Part shown: in pieces, positions 4,494 to 11,387 of the stretch
Layout: each line of letters opens with the position of its first letter
Numbering within the stretch: the first letter of the stretch is position 1
Assembly (NCBI GenBank): GCA_050331335.1
Contig: JBHJGY010000111.1
Coordinates: 1 to 11,387, forward strand
Length of the DNA: 11,387 nucleotides
Direction of reading: 5' to 3'
From: Thermohalobaculum sp050331335
GTDB lineage: Bacteria; Pseudomonadota; Alphaproteobacteria; Rhodobacterales; Rhodobacteraceae
Notes under the pieces: model-generated
Seen by the model: the letters and a program-made list of their open reading frames with translations, nothing else
Databases searched by the model: none
What the model was told of the DNA's origin: nothing
Made by a program: the position numbers and the translations under genes

Positions 4494-6812
4494 TTGGAGT
4501 CGGTGTGGGTGGTTACGATTGAGGAAGCGCTCGGCCTCGGCCTGACCGCGGCTGCGCTGGTCGCGGCCGGATTTCTCGTGGGGCGCGCCACCAGACCGAG
4601 CGGCCAGACGCCGCAGGTCCTCCTCCGAGCCGACAGCCTGAGCGCGGTTGCCGTGCTGGATCGCGGCATGGTGGTCGAGGCAACAGCCGCCGCGGGGCGC
4701 ATCATTGGCCTCAAACCCGGCGTCGACGCCGAGGAGGTGCTCGGCAAGGCGTTTGGCGAGCCCGCACGGGCGAAGTTTCACTTGGCGATACGGATGGGCC
4801 AGGGTGGCACTGGGTTCTACCGGACACAGGACGGCCGCCCATTCGAACTGCGGTTTTCCCCCCTTGGCGGGCAATTCTGCATCGAGGTCATCGAGGCGAC
4901 CGAGATCGAGGAGGCGCTAACGCGGACCAGCGACGCTTCAGTGGCGGCGGAGACCGGGTCCGAGGTCAGCGGCGAAGCGCTCGTGAGCATGCACAAGCTT
5001 CTCGACCAAGGCGTCTTGATCCTCTGGCATACCGATGCCCTTGGCCGCGTGATCTGGAGCCGCGGCAGCCTTGCCGCTGCTAGCGGTACCGTAACGGCGC
5101 GCGAGGCGCTTGAGCTGATCGAGATCCGCCGACGCAGCTTGAACGGGGCGAGTTCGGAGAGCGGTCCAGAGCTCGGGCCGGGGACAGCGACCCAGGGCTA
5201 CCGTGTCGAAGTCTTCCGCAACACCGAGGTCCTGCCACTCACCGTGGTTGAAATCGACGACGGCGAAGGCGGACACTACGGCTATGCCGTGGATGCGACA
5301 GCCATGGTCGCGGCGGAGCGAACGCTCACACGGTTTGTGCAAACCATGACCGAGACCTTCGCGCATCTGACCGTTGGCCTTGCGATCTTCGACCGCAATC
5401 GCGCGCTGGCGCTTTTCAACCCGGCGCTGCTGCGGACCTGGAAGCAGGACCCCGCCTGGCTCGCCCGCCAGCCCGGCCTGCGCGAGATCCTCGACCGCCT
5501 CCGGGCCGACCGCAGGCTGCCGGAAACCCGCGACTACCACGGCTTCCGGGAAGAGCTGCTCGGGCTCTTCGCCGACACAGAGCGGGCGGAGTACGAGCAG
5601 CTGTGGAACTTGACCGATGGGAAGACTTACAGGGTGTTGGGCCGTCCCCATCCCCATGGCAGTCTGGCGCTGATCTTCGACGACGTAACCGAGCGGATCG
5701 AGCTGGAGCGGCGCACCCGCCATCTGGATGAGATGATCACCTCGACGCTCGAATATCTCGACGAGGGCCTTGCCGTCTTCGGGCCCGATGGCTCCATGCA
5801 ATTCGTCAATGCCTCATTCCATACGATTTGGAACACCGACGCCGAGTTGGTCACGCCGAATATGCACGCTTCGGATCTCGGCGCTCTGTGTTCTCGTCTC
5901 ACTGTAGAGACCGATGTCTGGGACCGGATGGTCACGTTCGCCACCGGGGAGCAGGGCCGTTCGGCCTGGACGACCCGGCTGTCGCTGGGCTCCGGGCGGA
6001 TCCTGTCCGCGCGCTTCGCGCCCTTGCCGGACGGCTCGACGATGGCACTGTTCTCGGACATCACCGACAGCGAACGGATTGCCGCAGCGCTGCGGGAGCG
6101 CAACGAGGCGTTGGAGGCGGCGGAGCAGATGCGTTCGGCCGTTCTCGACCAGATAAGCCACCGGCTGCGGACCCCGCTCAATACGATCTTCGGCTTCGCC
6201 GAGCTGTTGGCAGACGGCCGGGAGGGGCGCTTAAGCGCGACCCAGGGCCATTATGTGTCCGGGATCTTGGAGGCAGCGGCGCAGCTTCTCGACACGGTCG
6301 GCACGGTGACGGAACTCGCCTCGCTACAGATCGATCCGCTCGACGGTGAAGAAGCCGATGTGAGCATGGAGGAGTTGATGAGCACCACCATCAGCCTTCT
6401 GGAGAAGCGGGCGGCTGAGATCCGGGTCAAGCTGGACTTCGAAGTGGAGAACGCGATCGGCATCTGCGCGCGCAATCCTGTGCGGCTGCGGCAGATCTTG
6501 TTCAACCTAACAGCCGATGCGATCCATCGCTGCCCGGAGGTCGGGCAAGTGCGGTTGACCGCCTGGCGGCAGCCAGATGGCACGGTGGAGATCGCGACCA
6601 CCGAGACCGCAGAGCCCGACATGCTGCGCGAGCTGCCCGCCCTCGACCGCGTCGAGCTGTGCAGTCTCACCCTGTCGCTCGTTCGCCGGCTCGTCGCGCA
6701 GGAAGGGGGCTTGCTCGACATCACCGGCGACGCGCAAGCGGGCACACTTCGGGTGGCCTGTCGCTTCCCGGAGATCGTGGAAGCTTGGCCTGCCGCTCTC
6801 GATGCCGGCTGA
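4494..6812 (+). CDS. divL: DivL-like multi-PAS histidine kinase homologue with degraded ATPase domain
   Basis: A 772-residue sensor-kinase-like protein, similar in length and layout to DivL, which in alphaproteobacteria tunes the CckA-ChpT-CtrA phosphorelay. It has one N-terminal membrane helix (about 12-30), two degenerate PAS-like regions (about 45-135 and 165-275), two clearer PAS domains (about 285-400 with GLAIFDRNRALALFNPA, and 415-530 with EGLAVFGPDGSMQFVNA), a short coiled linker (530-548) and a HisKA domain. The phospho-acceptor is H556 in ISHRLRTPLNTIFGF; Caulobacter DivL has Tyr at this place. The ATPase-like part keeps RLRQILFNLTADAI (664-677), but the N-box Asn is lost, there is no DxGxG, and G2 has become SLTLSLVRRL (724-733). 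Start: the TTG at 4494 has TGAGG 5 nt upstream; a GTG at 4509 with GGAG 9 nt upstream is nearly as good. tsaE follows 33 nt later. The family call rests on architecture and synteny. Confidence 0.75.
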   Translation: MESVWVVTIEEALGLGLTAAALVAAGFLVGRATRPSGQTPQVLLRADSLSAVAVLDRGMVVEATAAAGRIIGLKPGVDAEEVLGKAFGEPARAKFHLAIRMGQGGTGFYRTQDGRPFELRFSPLGGQFCIEVIEATEIEEALTRTSDASVAAETGSEVSGEALVSMHKLLDQGVLILWHTDALGRVIWSRGSLAAASGTVTAREALELIEIRRRSLNGASSESGPELGPGTATQGYRVEVFRNTEVLPLTVVEIDDGEGGHYGYAVDATAMVAAERTLTRFVQTMTETFAHLTVGLAIFDRNRALALFNPALLRTWKQDPAWLARQPGLREILDRLRADRRLPETRDYHGFREELLGLFADTERAEYEQLWNLTDGKTYRVLGRPHPHGSLALIFDDVTERIELERRTRHLDEMITSTLEYLDEGLAVFGPDGSMQFVNASFHTIWNTDAELVTPNMHASDLGALCSRLTVETDVWDRMVTFATGEQGRSAWTTRLSLGSGRILSARFAPLPDGSTMALFSDITDSERIAAALRERNEALEAAEQMRSAVLDQISHRLRTPLNTIFGFAELLADGREGRLSATQGHYVSGILEAAAQLLDTVGTVTELASLQIDPLDGEEADVSMEELMSTTISLLEKRAAEIRVKLDFEVENAIGICARNPVRLRQILFNLTADAIHRCPEVGQVRLTAWRQPDGTVEIATTETAEPDMLRELPALDRVELCSLTLSLVRRLVAQEGGLLDITGDAQAGTLRVACRFPEIVEAWPAALDAG

Positions 6813-6845
6813 CATCGCGCCGCGCCTGGGCTACGAAAACAGCCG

Positions 6846-7361
6846 ATGCCAGGTGCCTCTCCAGACAGTGCACCCTTCTGGGTGTGGCGGCGCGAGCTTC
6901 CCAGCGAAGCCGCGACAGATCGGCTTGGCCGGGCGTTGGGCCCCGCCCTCGTCCCCGGCGATGTGGTGACGCTCTCCGGGCCGCTTGGGGCGGGGAAGTC
7001 GGTCCTGGCGCGGGCGCTGATCCGGTCTGTGCGCGGGGTGCCCGATCTCGAGGTGCCCTCGCCCAGCTACACGCTGGTCAATGTTTACGGCGAGGACGCG
7101 CAGGCGGTGTGGCATGCGGATCTGTATCGGCTCTCTGGGTCGGAGGAAGTGACGGAACTCGGGCTAGAGGAGGCGTATGCCACCCTGCGGCTCGTCGTCG
7201 AATGGCCCGAGCGCTGGGGGAGCGGGTTGCCCGCGCGGCGGCTCGAGATCGCCCTGGCGGTTCTGGGCGACACCCGGCGATCGGTGGAGATCCGCGCCAG
7301 GGGGGGCGGCTGGTCGCGGGTCGCCGAGGCGCTTGCTGCCGAGTTGGAGCCCCGCGCGTGA
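6846..7361 (+). CDS. tsaE: TsaE, tRNA t6A37 threonylcarbamoyltransferase complex ATPase
   Basis: P-loop ATPase that with TsaB and TsaD transfers threonylcarbamoyl to A37 of ANN-decoding tRNAs, in the cytoplasm. The 171 residues carry the family set: Walker A GPLGAGKS (45-52), the switch-like PSPSYTLVNVY (71-81), HADLYRL (90-96) and VVEWPERW (117-124). The start at ATG 6846 has no clear Shine-Dalgarno. An internal GTG at codon 13 is an alternative that would trim a poorly conserved N-terminus. The stop overlaps the amgK start by 4 nt (GTGA). In some Rhizobiales TsaE is fused to the following phosphotransferase; here they are separate reading frames. Confidence 0.93.
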   Translation: MPGASPDSAPFWVWRRELPSEAATDRLGRALGPALVPGDVVTLSGPLGAGKSVLARALIRSVRGVPDLEVPSPSYTLVNVYGEDAQAVWHADLYRLSGSEEVTELGLEEAYATLRLVVEWPERWGSGLPARRLEIALAVLGDTRRSVEIRARGGGWSRVAEALAAELEPRA

Positions 7362-8362
7362 CGCCCCGGTCGGTCCGCATCGCCGCTTTCCTCGAGGCCG
7401 CCGGCTGGGGCGGTGCGCGGCGGGCGCCGCTCGCGGGCGACGCCTCTGCGCGGTGCTATCTGCGCCTTATAGATGGGGCCCGCCGCGCTGTTCTGATGGA
7501 TGCGCCGCCGGATCAAGGCGAGGATGTCCGTCCCTTCATGGATGTTACCGCAATTTTGCGGGCACGGGGCCTGTCGGCGCCGGAGATCCTCGCGGCCGAC
7601 GCGGAGGCCGGACTGCTCCTGCTAGAGGACCTGGGCGACCGTCTGTTTGCCGCTGTTTGCGCCGCCGCGCCGCGCGAGGAACCGCAGCTCTATGCCGCGG
7701 CCGTCGATCTTCTTGCCGCCCATGCCGAGCCCGCGCCGGATGGGCTTCCGGCTTATGATTGGCCCACGCTCTTGCGCGAAGCGCGTTTGGCGACCGACTG
7801 GTATCAGGCCGCGCTTCAACCCCTCTCCGCCGATCTCTGCGCTGCCTACGAGGCATGCTTGGCAGAGGCCCTCGCCGGGATCGCCGACTGTCGCACGGCG
7901 TTGGTCTTGCGCGACTATCACGCGGAGAACCTCATATGGCTGCCAGGGCGGGCCGGCGATGCCCGTGTCGGGCTCCTCGACTATCAGGACGCGCTGGCGG
8001 GCCACCCGGCCTACGACTTGGTTTCCTTGCTGGAGGACGCCCGGCGCGACACTTCTGCCGAGCTGCGGGCCACCATGATCGAGCGCTATCTCGCCGCGCG
8101 CCCGGAACTCGACCGGGAGGCCTTCGCCGCCGCTTATGCCGCGCTTGGCGCCCAACGGAACCTCAAAATCGTCGGCATCTTCGCCCGCTTGGCATTGCGT
8201 GATGGCAAGTCGCGCTATTTGGCGCTGATCCCGCGGGTTTGGGACCATTTGATGCGAGATTTGACCCATCCCCGGCTGGCGCAGTTGGCGCGCCTCGTCG
8301 AAGAGCGGATCTCGCCGCCGACGCCTCAGGCGCTGGCCCGGATCGCGGACCGCGTGCCGTGA
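7358..8362 (+). CDS. amgK: AmgK-type N-acetylmuramate/N-acetylglucosamine 1-kinase
   Basis: Aminoglycoside-phosphotransferase-fold sugar kinase. AmgK phosphorylates MurNAc (and GlcNAc) at the anomeric position, which lets cells recycle peptidoglycan sugar to UDP-MurNAc while bypassing de novo synthesis. The 334-residue length fits. Visible motifs are the N-terminal LAGDASARCYLRL (25-37), LLLLEDLGDRLF (86-97), the catalytic loop LVLRDYHAENLIWL (182-195; D186 base, N191 metal ligand) and LLDYQDALAGHPAYDLVSLLEDARRD (206-231; D208 metal ligand). The GTG at 7358 overlaps the tsaE stop as GTGA, so translation is probably coupled. A longer in-frame extension to 6659 exists but runs through tsaE in another frame and is rejected. 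The murU gene follows with another 4-nt overlap. The pairing with murU supports AmgK over a generic phosphotransferase. Confidence 0.88.
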   Translation: MTPRSVRIAAFLEAAGWGGARRAPLAGDASARCYLRLIDGARRAVLMDAPPDQGEDVRPFMDVTAILRARGLSAPEILAADAEAGLLLLEDLGDRLFAAVCAAAPREEPQLYAAAVDLLAAHAEPAPDGLPAYDWPTLLREARLATDWYQAALQPLSADLCAAYEACLAEALAGIADCRTALVLRDYHAENLIWLPGRAGDARVGLLDYQDALAGHPAYDLVSLLEDARRDTSAELRATMIERYLAARPELDREAFAAAYAALGAQRNLKIVGIFARLALRDGKSRYLALIPRVWDHLMRDLTHPRLAQLARLVEERISPPTPQALARIADRVP

Positions 8363-9081
8363 GCGCGGCTCCGATCGGCGCTGCGATGGTCTTGGCGGCC
8401 GGGTTCGGCACCCGGATGCAGCCGCTGACCCTCACCCGCCCCAAGGCGCTGGTTGAGGTCGCGGGCCGGGCGCTCATCGACCACGCGCTCGACAGGGTCG
8501 CGGAGGCAAGCGTGCCTCGGGCGGTCGTCAATCTCCATTATCTCGGCGATCAAATCAGGGCCCATCTCGCGGGGCGCCACCGCCCGGCAGTTCTGTTCTC
8601 GGAGGAGGCGCCGGCGATCCTGGAGACCGGAGGCGGCCTCCAACAGGCCTGGCCATTGCTCGCGACATCACCGGTCTTTGCGCTCAATTCGGACGCGATT
8701 TGGGCCGGACCGAACCCGCTGAGCTGTTTGCTCGCAGGATGGGACGGGCGCACCCCGCGTCTGCTTCTGCTGCCGCGCGGTCGCGCGCGCAGTCATGCCG
8801 GCCCCGGCGACTTCTTTATCGACGCGGACGGTCGTCTCACCCGCCGAGGCGAAGCTGCGGCCGCGCCCTTCGTCTATACCGGCGCTCAGATTATCGACCG
8901 CGAAGCCTTCGAGGGCGCGCCGCCGGGGGCGTTTTCCCTCAATCCCCTCTGGGACCGGCTGATCGCCCAAGACCGGATCCGCGGCTGCGTCTATCCCGGC
9001 ACCTGGGTGGATGTCGGCACGCCCGAGGGGATCTCCACCGCGGAGGCTGCGCTCGCCGAGGCCGCGGCCCAGGGCGGATGA
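8359..9081 (+). CDS. murU: MurU-type N-acetylmuramate-1-phosphate uridylyltransferase
   Basis: Nucleotidyltransferase that converts MurNAc-1-phosphate and UTP to UDP-MurNAc, the step after AmgK in peptidoglycan recycling. The 240-residue protein is typical in length. The nucleotide-binding motif is LAAGFGTRMQPLT (12-24) followed by RPKAL with K29. ETGGGL (89-94), the metal-binding NSD (110-112) and GTWVDVGTPEG with D219 (214-224) are all present. The GTG at 8359 forms GTGA with the amgK stop and is chosen because the motif begins 11 residues later; an upstream in-frame start at 8239 lies within amgK. The stop overlaps the addB ATG as ATGA. A generic sugar-phosphate nucleotidyltransferase is the alternative, but the amgK neighbour favours MurU. 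Confidence 0.88.
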   Translation: MSAAPIGAAMVLAAGFGTRMQPLTLTRPKALVEVAGRALIDHALDRVAEASVPRAVVNLHYLGDQIRAHLAGRHRPAVLFSEEAPAILETGGGLQQAWPLLATSPVFALNSDAIWAGPNPLSCLLAGWDGRTPRLLLLPRGRARSHAGPGDFFIDADGRLTRRGEAAAAPFVYTGAQIIDREAFEGAPPGAFSLNPLWDRLIAQDRIRGCVYPGTWVDVGTPEGISTAEAALAEAAAQGG

Positions 9082-11387
9082 GAGGGCTCTACGCGATCCC
9101 GCCGGGCCTGGATGTGGCCGAGGGCTTTGCCCATGGCTTTTGGGCCCGCTTTGGCAAAGATCACCTGCGCGTCGCGCGGACCGAGGTCTTCGTCAACACC
9201 CCGCGGGCGGCCCGGCGCATCGAGGCAGCACTTGCCGATGGCGGGCAGGGCTCAGCGCTGTTGCCGCGTCTTCGTCTGATCGACGAGCTTGGGACCGATC
9301 CGCTACTCTTGCCCGATCTGCCCCCCCCGGCGGACCCGCTGCGCCGCCATCTGACGCTGATCAGGCTCGTCGAGGCATATCTTTCTGCGCGCGAGGGGGA
9401 GGCTGCTCCGGCCGCCGCAGCGCCGGGGCTGGCCGGGGCGCTTGAGCGGTTGGTCGATGAGATCGACGAGGAAGGGCTGGCCCCGGCCGCGCTCGACGCC
9501 CTGGGCGATACGGCGCCCGCAGGTCACTGGCAGCGGATGCACCGCTTTATCGGGCTGATACAGCGCGAATGGCCCAAGATCCGCGATGCCGGCTCGGGCG
9601 CAAACCCGGATCCGAAAGCGCGGCAGCGGCGGGCGGTCGCGGCGCTCTGCGCGCGTTGGGCGGCGCGTCCGCCCGAGTATCCGGTGCTCGCCGTCGGCTC
9701 CACGGGGGCCGTGGCGTCGACGGCGCGGCTCCTGGCCGCGATCGCGCGGCTGCCGGTGGGGGCGGTGGTTCTGCCCGGGATCGACACGGATCTGGACGCT
9801 GCGCTGTGGGCGGAGATCTGCGGCGGTGCCCAGGGGGCCGAGGCTGACGCAGGCAGTGTGGCGCAACTCGCGGCCCCAGAGCATCCGATGGCACCCTTTG
9901 CCCGGCTTCTGGGGCTCTTGGGCGCGCGGCCGGCGGATGTGGCTCCCTGGCTCACCCAGGCGCGGGGCGCGGCACCATCCGAAGGTCCCGCTGCGGCGCG
10001 GGCCCGGCTCCTGCGCGAGGCGTTCCGGCCGGCGCCGGTGACCGATGCTTGGGCCGCCGCGGCGCCACGGCTGGCCAGGGAGGATCTGGCGGCCACAGCC
10101 GGGCTTACCCTGCTCACCGCCCCACATCCCAGGCTCGAAGCTGCGGCGATCGCTGTCGCCATCCGCGAGGCGCTGGAGACGCCCGGTCGCCAGATCGCGT
10201 TGGTCACGGCGGAGGCCGCCCTCGCCAGACGGGTGAGCGCCGTGCTGGCGGGTTTCGGCGTGATGCCCGATGACAGCTTCGGGCGCCCGCTTGCTGGCAC
10301 GGCGCCGGCGGTGTTCCTCCGCCTGTTGGCCGATGTGGCGATGGCACCCGATCCGGTGGGCCTCGCCGCGCTGTTGCAACATCCGCTCATGCGCAACGGG
10401 CTGTCGCGGCTGGACCACTTGGCTCTCGCGCGGTCCTATGAACGGGCGGTGCTTCGGGAACCCCAGGGGCTCGGCGCCGCCGGTCCGACGCTGCCGCCCT
10501 GGCCCCAGTCGCCGCAGGCCGAGGACGCCGACCCGGATGGGGCCGATCGCGAGGCCTGGCGCGCGCGGATCGACCAGGCCCTCGCCCCGCTGCGCTCGGC
10601 GGTTGGGCGCTGTGCGCCGCTGACAACGCTCCTGGCTGCCCATATCGCAGCGGCGGTGCAGCTCTCGACGGGGCCGGAGGATGGTCCTCAAATCTGGCAC
10701 GGCCCGGCGGGCGCGGCGCTTGACGCCCATCTGGCCCGACTGACAGCGGCGGCGGACGCCCATGGCGATGCCTCGGTCGCTGCGTATAGGGCGCTCTTGG
10801 CCGATCTGCTCGATGGCGTGGAGTTGCGGCCGAGCCCGGGCTCCCCCCATCCCAGAGTGGCGATCCTGGGTCCGCGAGAGGCGCGCACTGCGCCGGCGGA
10901 TCTGCTGATCCTCGGCGGTCTCGTCGAGGGGGTTTGGCCAAGTCTGCCGGATCCCGATCCCTGGCTGTCGCGACCGATGCGCCGCCGGCTCGGCTTACCC
11001 GCGCCCGAGCTCAGGATCGGCCTCGCGGCGCTCGACCTCTATCAGGTGCTCGCCCGGCCGGAGGTGCTGCTCACCCGCTCTGTCCGACGGGGGGGCGCGC
11101 CCGCGATGGCGTCGCGCTGGCTGGTGCGCTTGGAGAGCCTCCTCGGCGGCGTGGCCGAGGGGCGTGCGCTTGCGGCGATGCAGGGCCGGGGCCGTGGGCT
11201 CCGTGCGTTGGCGGATAGGCTCCCGGCGCCGGACCGGCCCACGGCCCCCGCCCCCCCCCCCCCCCCCCGGGCCCCACAACCCCCCCCCCCCCCCCCCCAA
11301 CCCCGGGCCGCAGTGGGGCGGCAGGGGGCCCCCCCCCAAACCCACAAATCCCCCCCCGGGCGAGCGGATTGCCCGCCCACCCCACAA
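9078..11387 (+). CDS. addB: AddB, double-strand break repair helicase/nuclease subunit (3' end missing)
   Basis: Subunit of the AddAB helicase-nuclease that resects double-strand breaks and loads RecA; it replaces RecBCD in alphaproteobacteria. The frame is open from the ATG at 9078 to the window end with no stop (770 codons). It is alphaproteobacterial AddB: the degenerate P-loop region AVGSTGAVASTARLLAAIARLP (about 209-230), VVLPGIDTDLDAALW, APEHPMAPFARLLGLL, and LILGGLVEGVWPSLPDPDPWL (about 611-631) with DLYQVLARPEVLLTRSVR. The family is usually near 1000 residues, so the C-terminal Fe-S nuclease domain lies beyond the window. The start overlaps the murU stop (ATGA). From about 11250 (residue about 724) the sequence turns into C homopolymers, where a Pro/Arg-rich linker is expected in homologues, and the translation becomes unreliable. 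The last gene of the coupled tsaE-amgK-murU-addB unit; addA normally follows. Confidence 0.92.
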   Translation, partial: MRGLYAIPPGLDVAEGFAHGFWARFGKDHLRVARTEVFVNTPRAARRIEAALADGGQGSALLPRLRLIDELGTDPLLLPDLPPPADPLRRHLTLIRLVEAYLSAREGEAAPAAAAPGLAGALERLVDEIDEEGLAPAALDALGDTAPAGHWQRMHRFIGLIQREWPKIRDAGSGANPDPKARQRRAVAALCARWAARPPEYPVLAVGSTGAVASTARLLAAIARLPVGAVVLPGIDTDLDAALWAEICGGAQGAEADAGSVAQLAAPEHPMAPFARLLGLLGARPADVAPWLTQARGAAPSEGPAAARARLLREAFRPAPVTDAWAAAAPRLAREDLAATAGLTLLTAPHPRLEAAAIAVAIREALETPGRQIALVTAEAALARRVSAVLAGFGVMPDDSFGRPLAGTAPAVFLRLLADVAMAPDPVGLAALLQHPLMRNGLSRLDHLALARSYERAVLREPQGLGAAGPTLPPWPQSPQAEDADPDGADREAWRARIDQALAPLRSAVGRCAPLTTLLAAHIAAAVQLSTGPEDGPQIWHGPAGAALDAHLARLTAAADAHGDASVAAYRALLADLLDGVELRPSPGSPHPRVAILGPREARTAPADLLILGGLVEGVWPSLPDPDPWLSRPMRRRLGLPAPELRIGLAALDLYQVLARPEVLLTRSVRRGGAPAMASRWLVRLESLLGGVAEGRALAAMQGRGRGLRALADRLPAPDRPTAPAPPPPPRAPQPPPPPPQPRAAVGRQGAPPQTHKSPPGRADCPPTPQ
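11251..11387. other. Low-complexity C-rich tail, probable contig-end sequencing artefact
   Basis: Runs of C of 18 (11251-11268), 19 (11280-11298), 9 (11329-11337) and 8 (11350-11357) bases dominate the last 137 positions, with short CCACAA-type interruptions. Nothing upstream in the window resembles this. It lies exactly at the sequence end. Poly-C is what the reverse complement of two-colour-chemistry poly-G reads would look like. The bases here should not be used to define AddB residues. Confidence 0.75.

Noticed and set aside
4938..5801. 287-residue minus-strand frame inside the DivL-like gene
   Set aside because: Antisense shadow of two PAS-containing regions; no ribosome site or domain supports it.
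6659..7357. N-terminal extension of amgK by 233 codons
   Set aside because: It overlaps the end of divL and all of tsaE in another frame; the GTG at 7358 in a GTGA overlap matches the family's N-terminus.
9303..10850. 515-residue minus-strand open frame inside addB
   Set aside because: Entirely antisense to a well-supported AddB frame; low-complexity Arg/Gly-rich translation with no recognisable motif.

Overview
This is a high-GC window whose gene content and gene order fit an alphaproteobacterium of the Rhodobacterales (Rhodobacteraceae-like). The main reasons are a complete RegB/SenC/RegA (PrrB/PrrC/PrrA) redox-regulatory set, a DivL-like PAS protein beside it, alphaproteobacterial-type AddB, and UbiG of the ubiquinone pathway. 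I place it by protein character and synteny only; genus cannot be read from this window.

Layout. (1) 82-1384, plus strand: ubiG (ubiquinone O-methyltransferase) then msrB (methionine-R-sulfoxide reductase), closed by a good intrinsic terminator at about 1470-1500. (2) 1551-2804, minus strand: senC (copper chaperone of the SCO family) followed by regA (response regulator). The gap between them holds a three-copy 11-bp tandem repeat and a 14-bp palindrome. (3) 2805-2961: a divergent control region with several GCGAC/GTCGC half-sites resembling RegA/PrrA boxes. (4) 2962-4443, plus strand: regB, the quinone- and thiol-sensing membrane histidine kinase. (5) 4494-6812, plus strand: a DivL-like multi-PAS kinase homologue that keeps the phospho-acceptor His but has a degraded ATP-binding domain. 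(6) 6846-11387, plus strand: tsaE, amgK, murU and addB. The last three junctions are 4-nt start/stop overlaps (GTGA, GTGA, ATGA), so these four genes look like one translationally coupled unit, probably also read through from divL. addB runs off the window.

How the genes work together. RegB/RegA sense respiratory redox state and control energy metabolism, and SenC supplies copper to cytochrome c oxidase, so region 2-4 is one redox and respiration module. The DivL-like protein belongs, by family, to the CckA-ChpT-CtrA phosphorelay. The downstream operon mixes tRNA t6A synthesis (TsaE), peptidoglycan sugar recycling (AmgK-MurU) and double-strand break repair (AddB), an arrangement conserved in related bacteria rather than a functional pathway.

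The last ~140 bases (from about 11250) are dominated by C homopolymers and are probably a low-quality contig end, so the C-terminal part of AddB as read here should not be trusted. No mobile element, CRISPR array, tRNA or rRNA is visible. I see no strong case for a wholly new system; the most interesting signals are the control-region repeats around regA/senC/regB and the unusual DivL-like protein.
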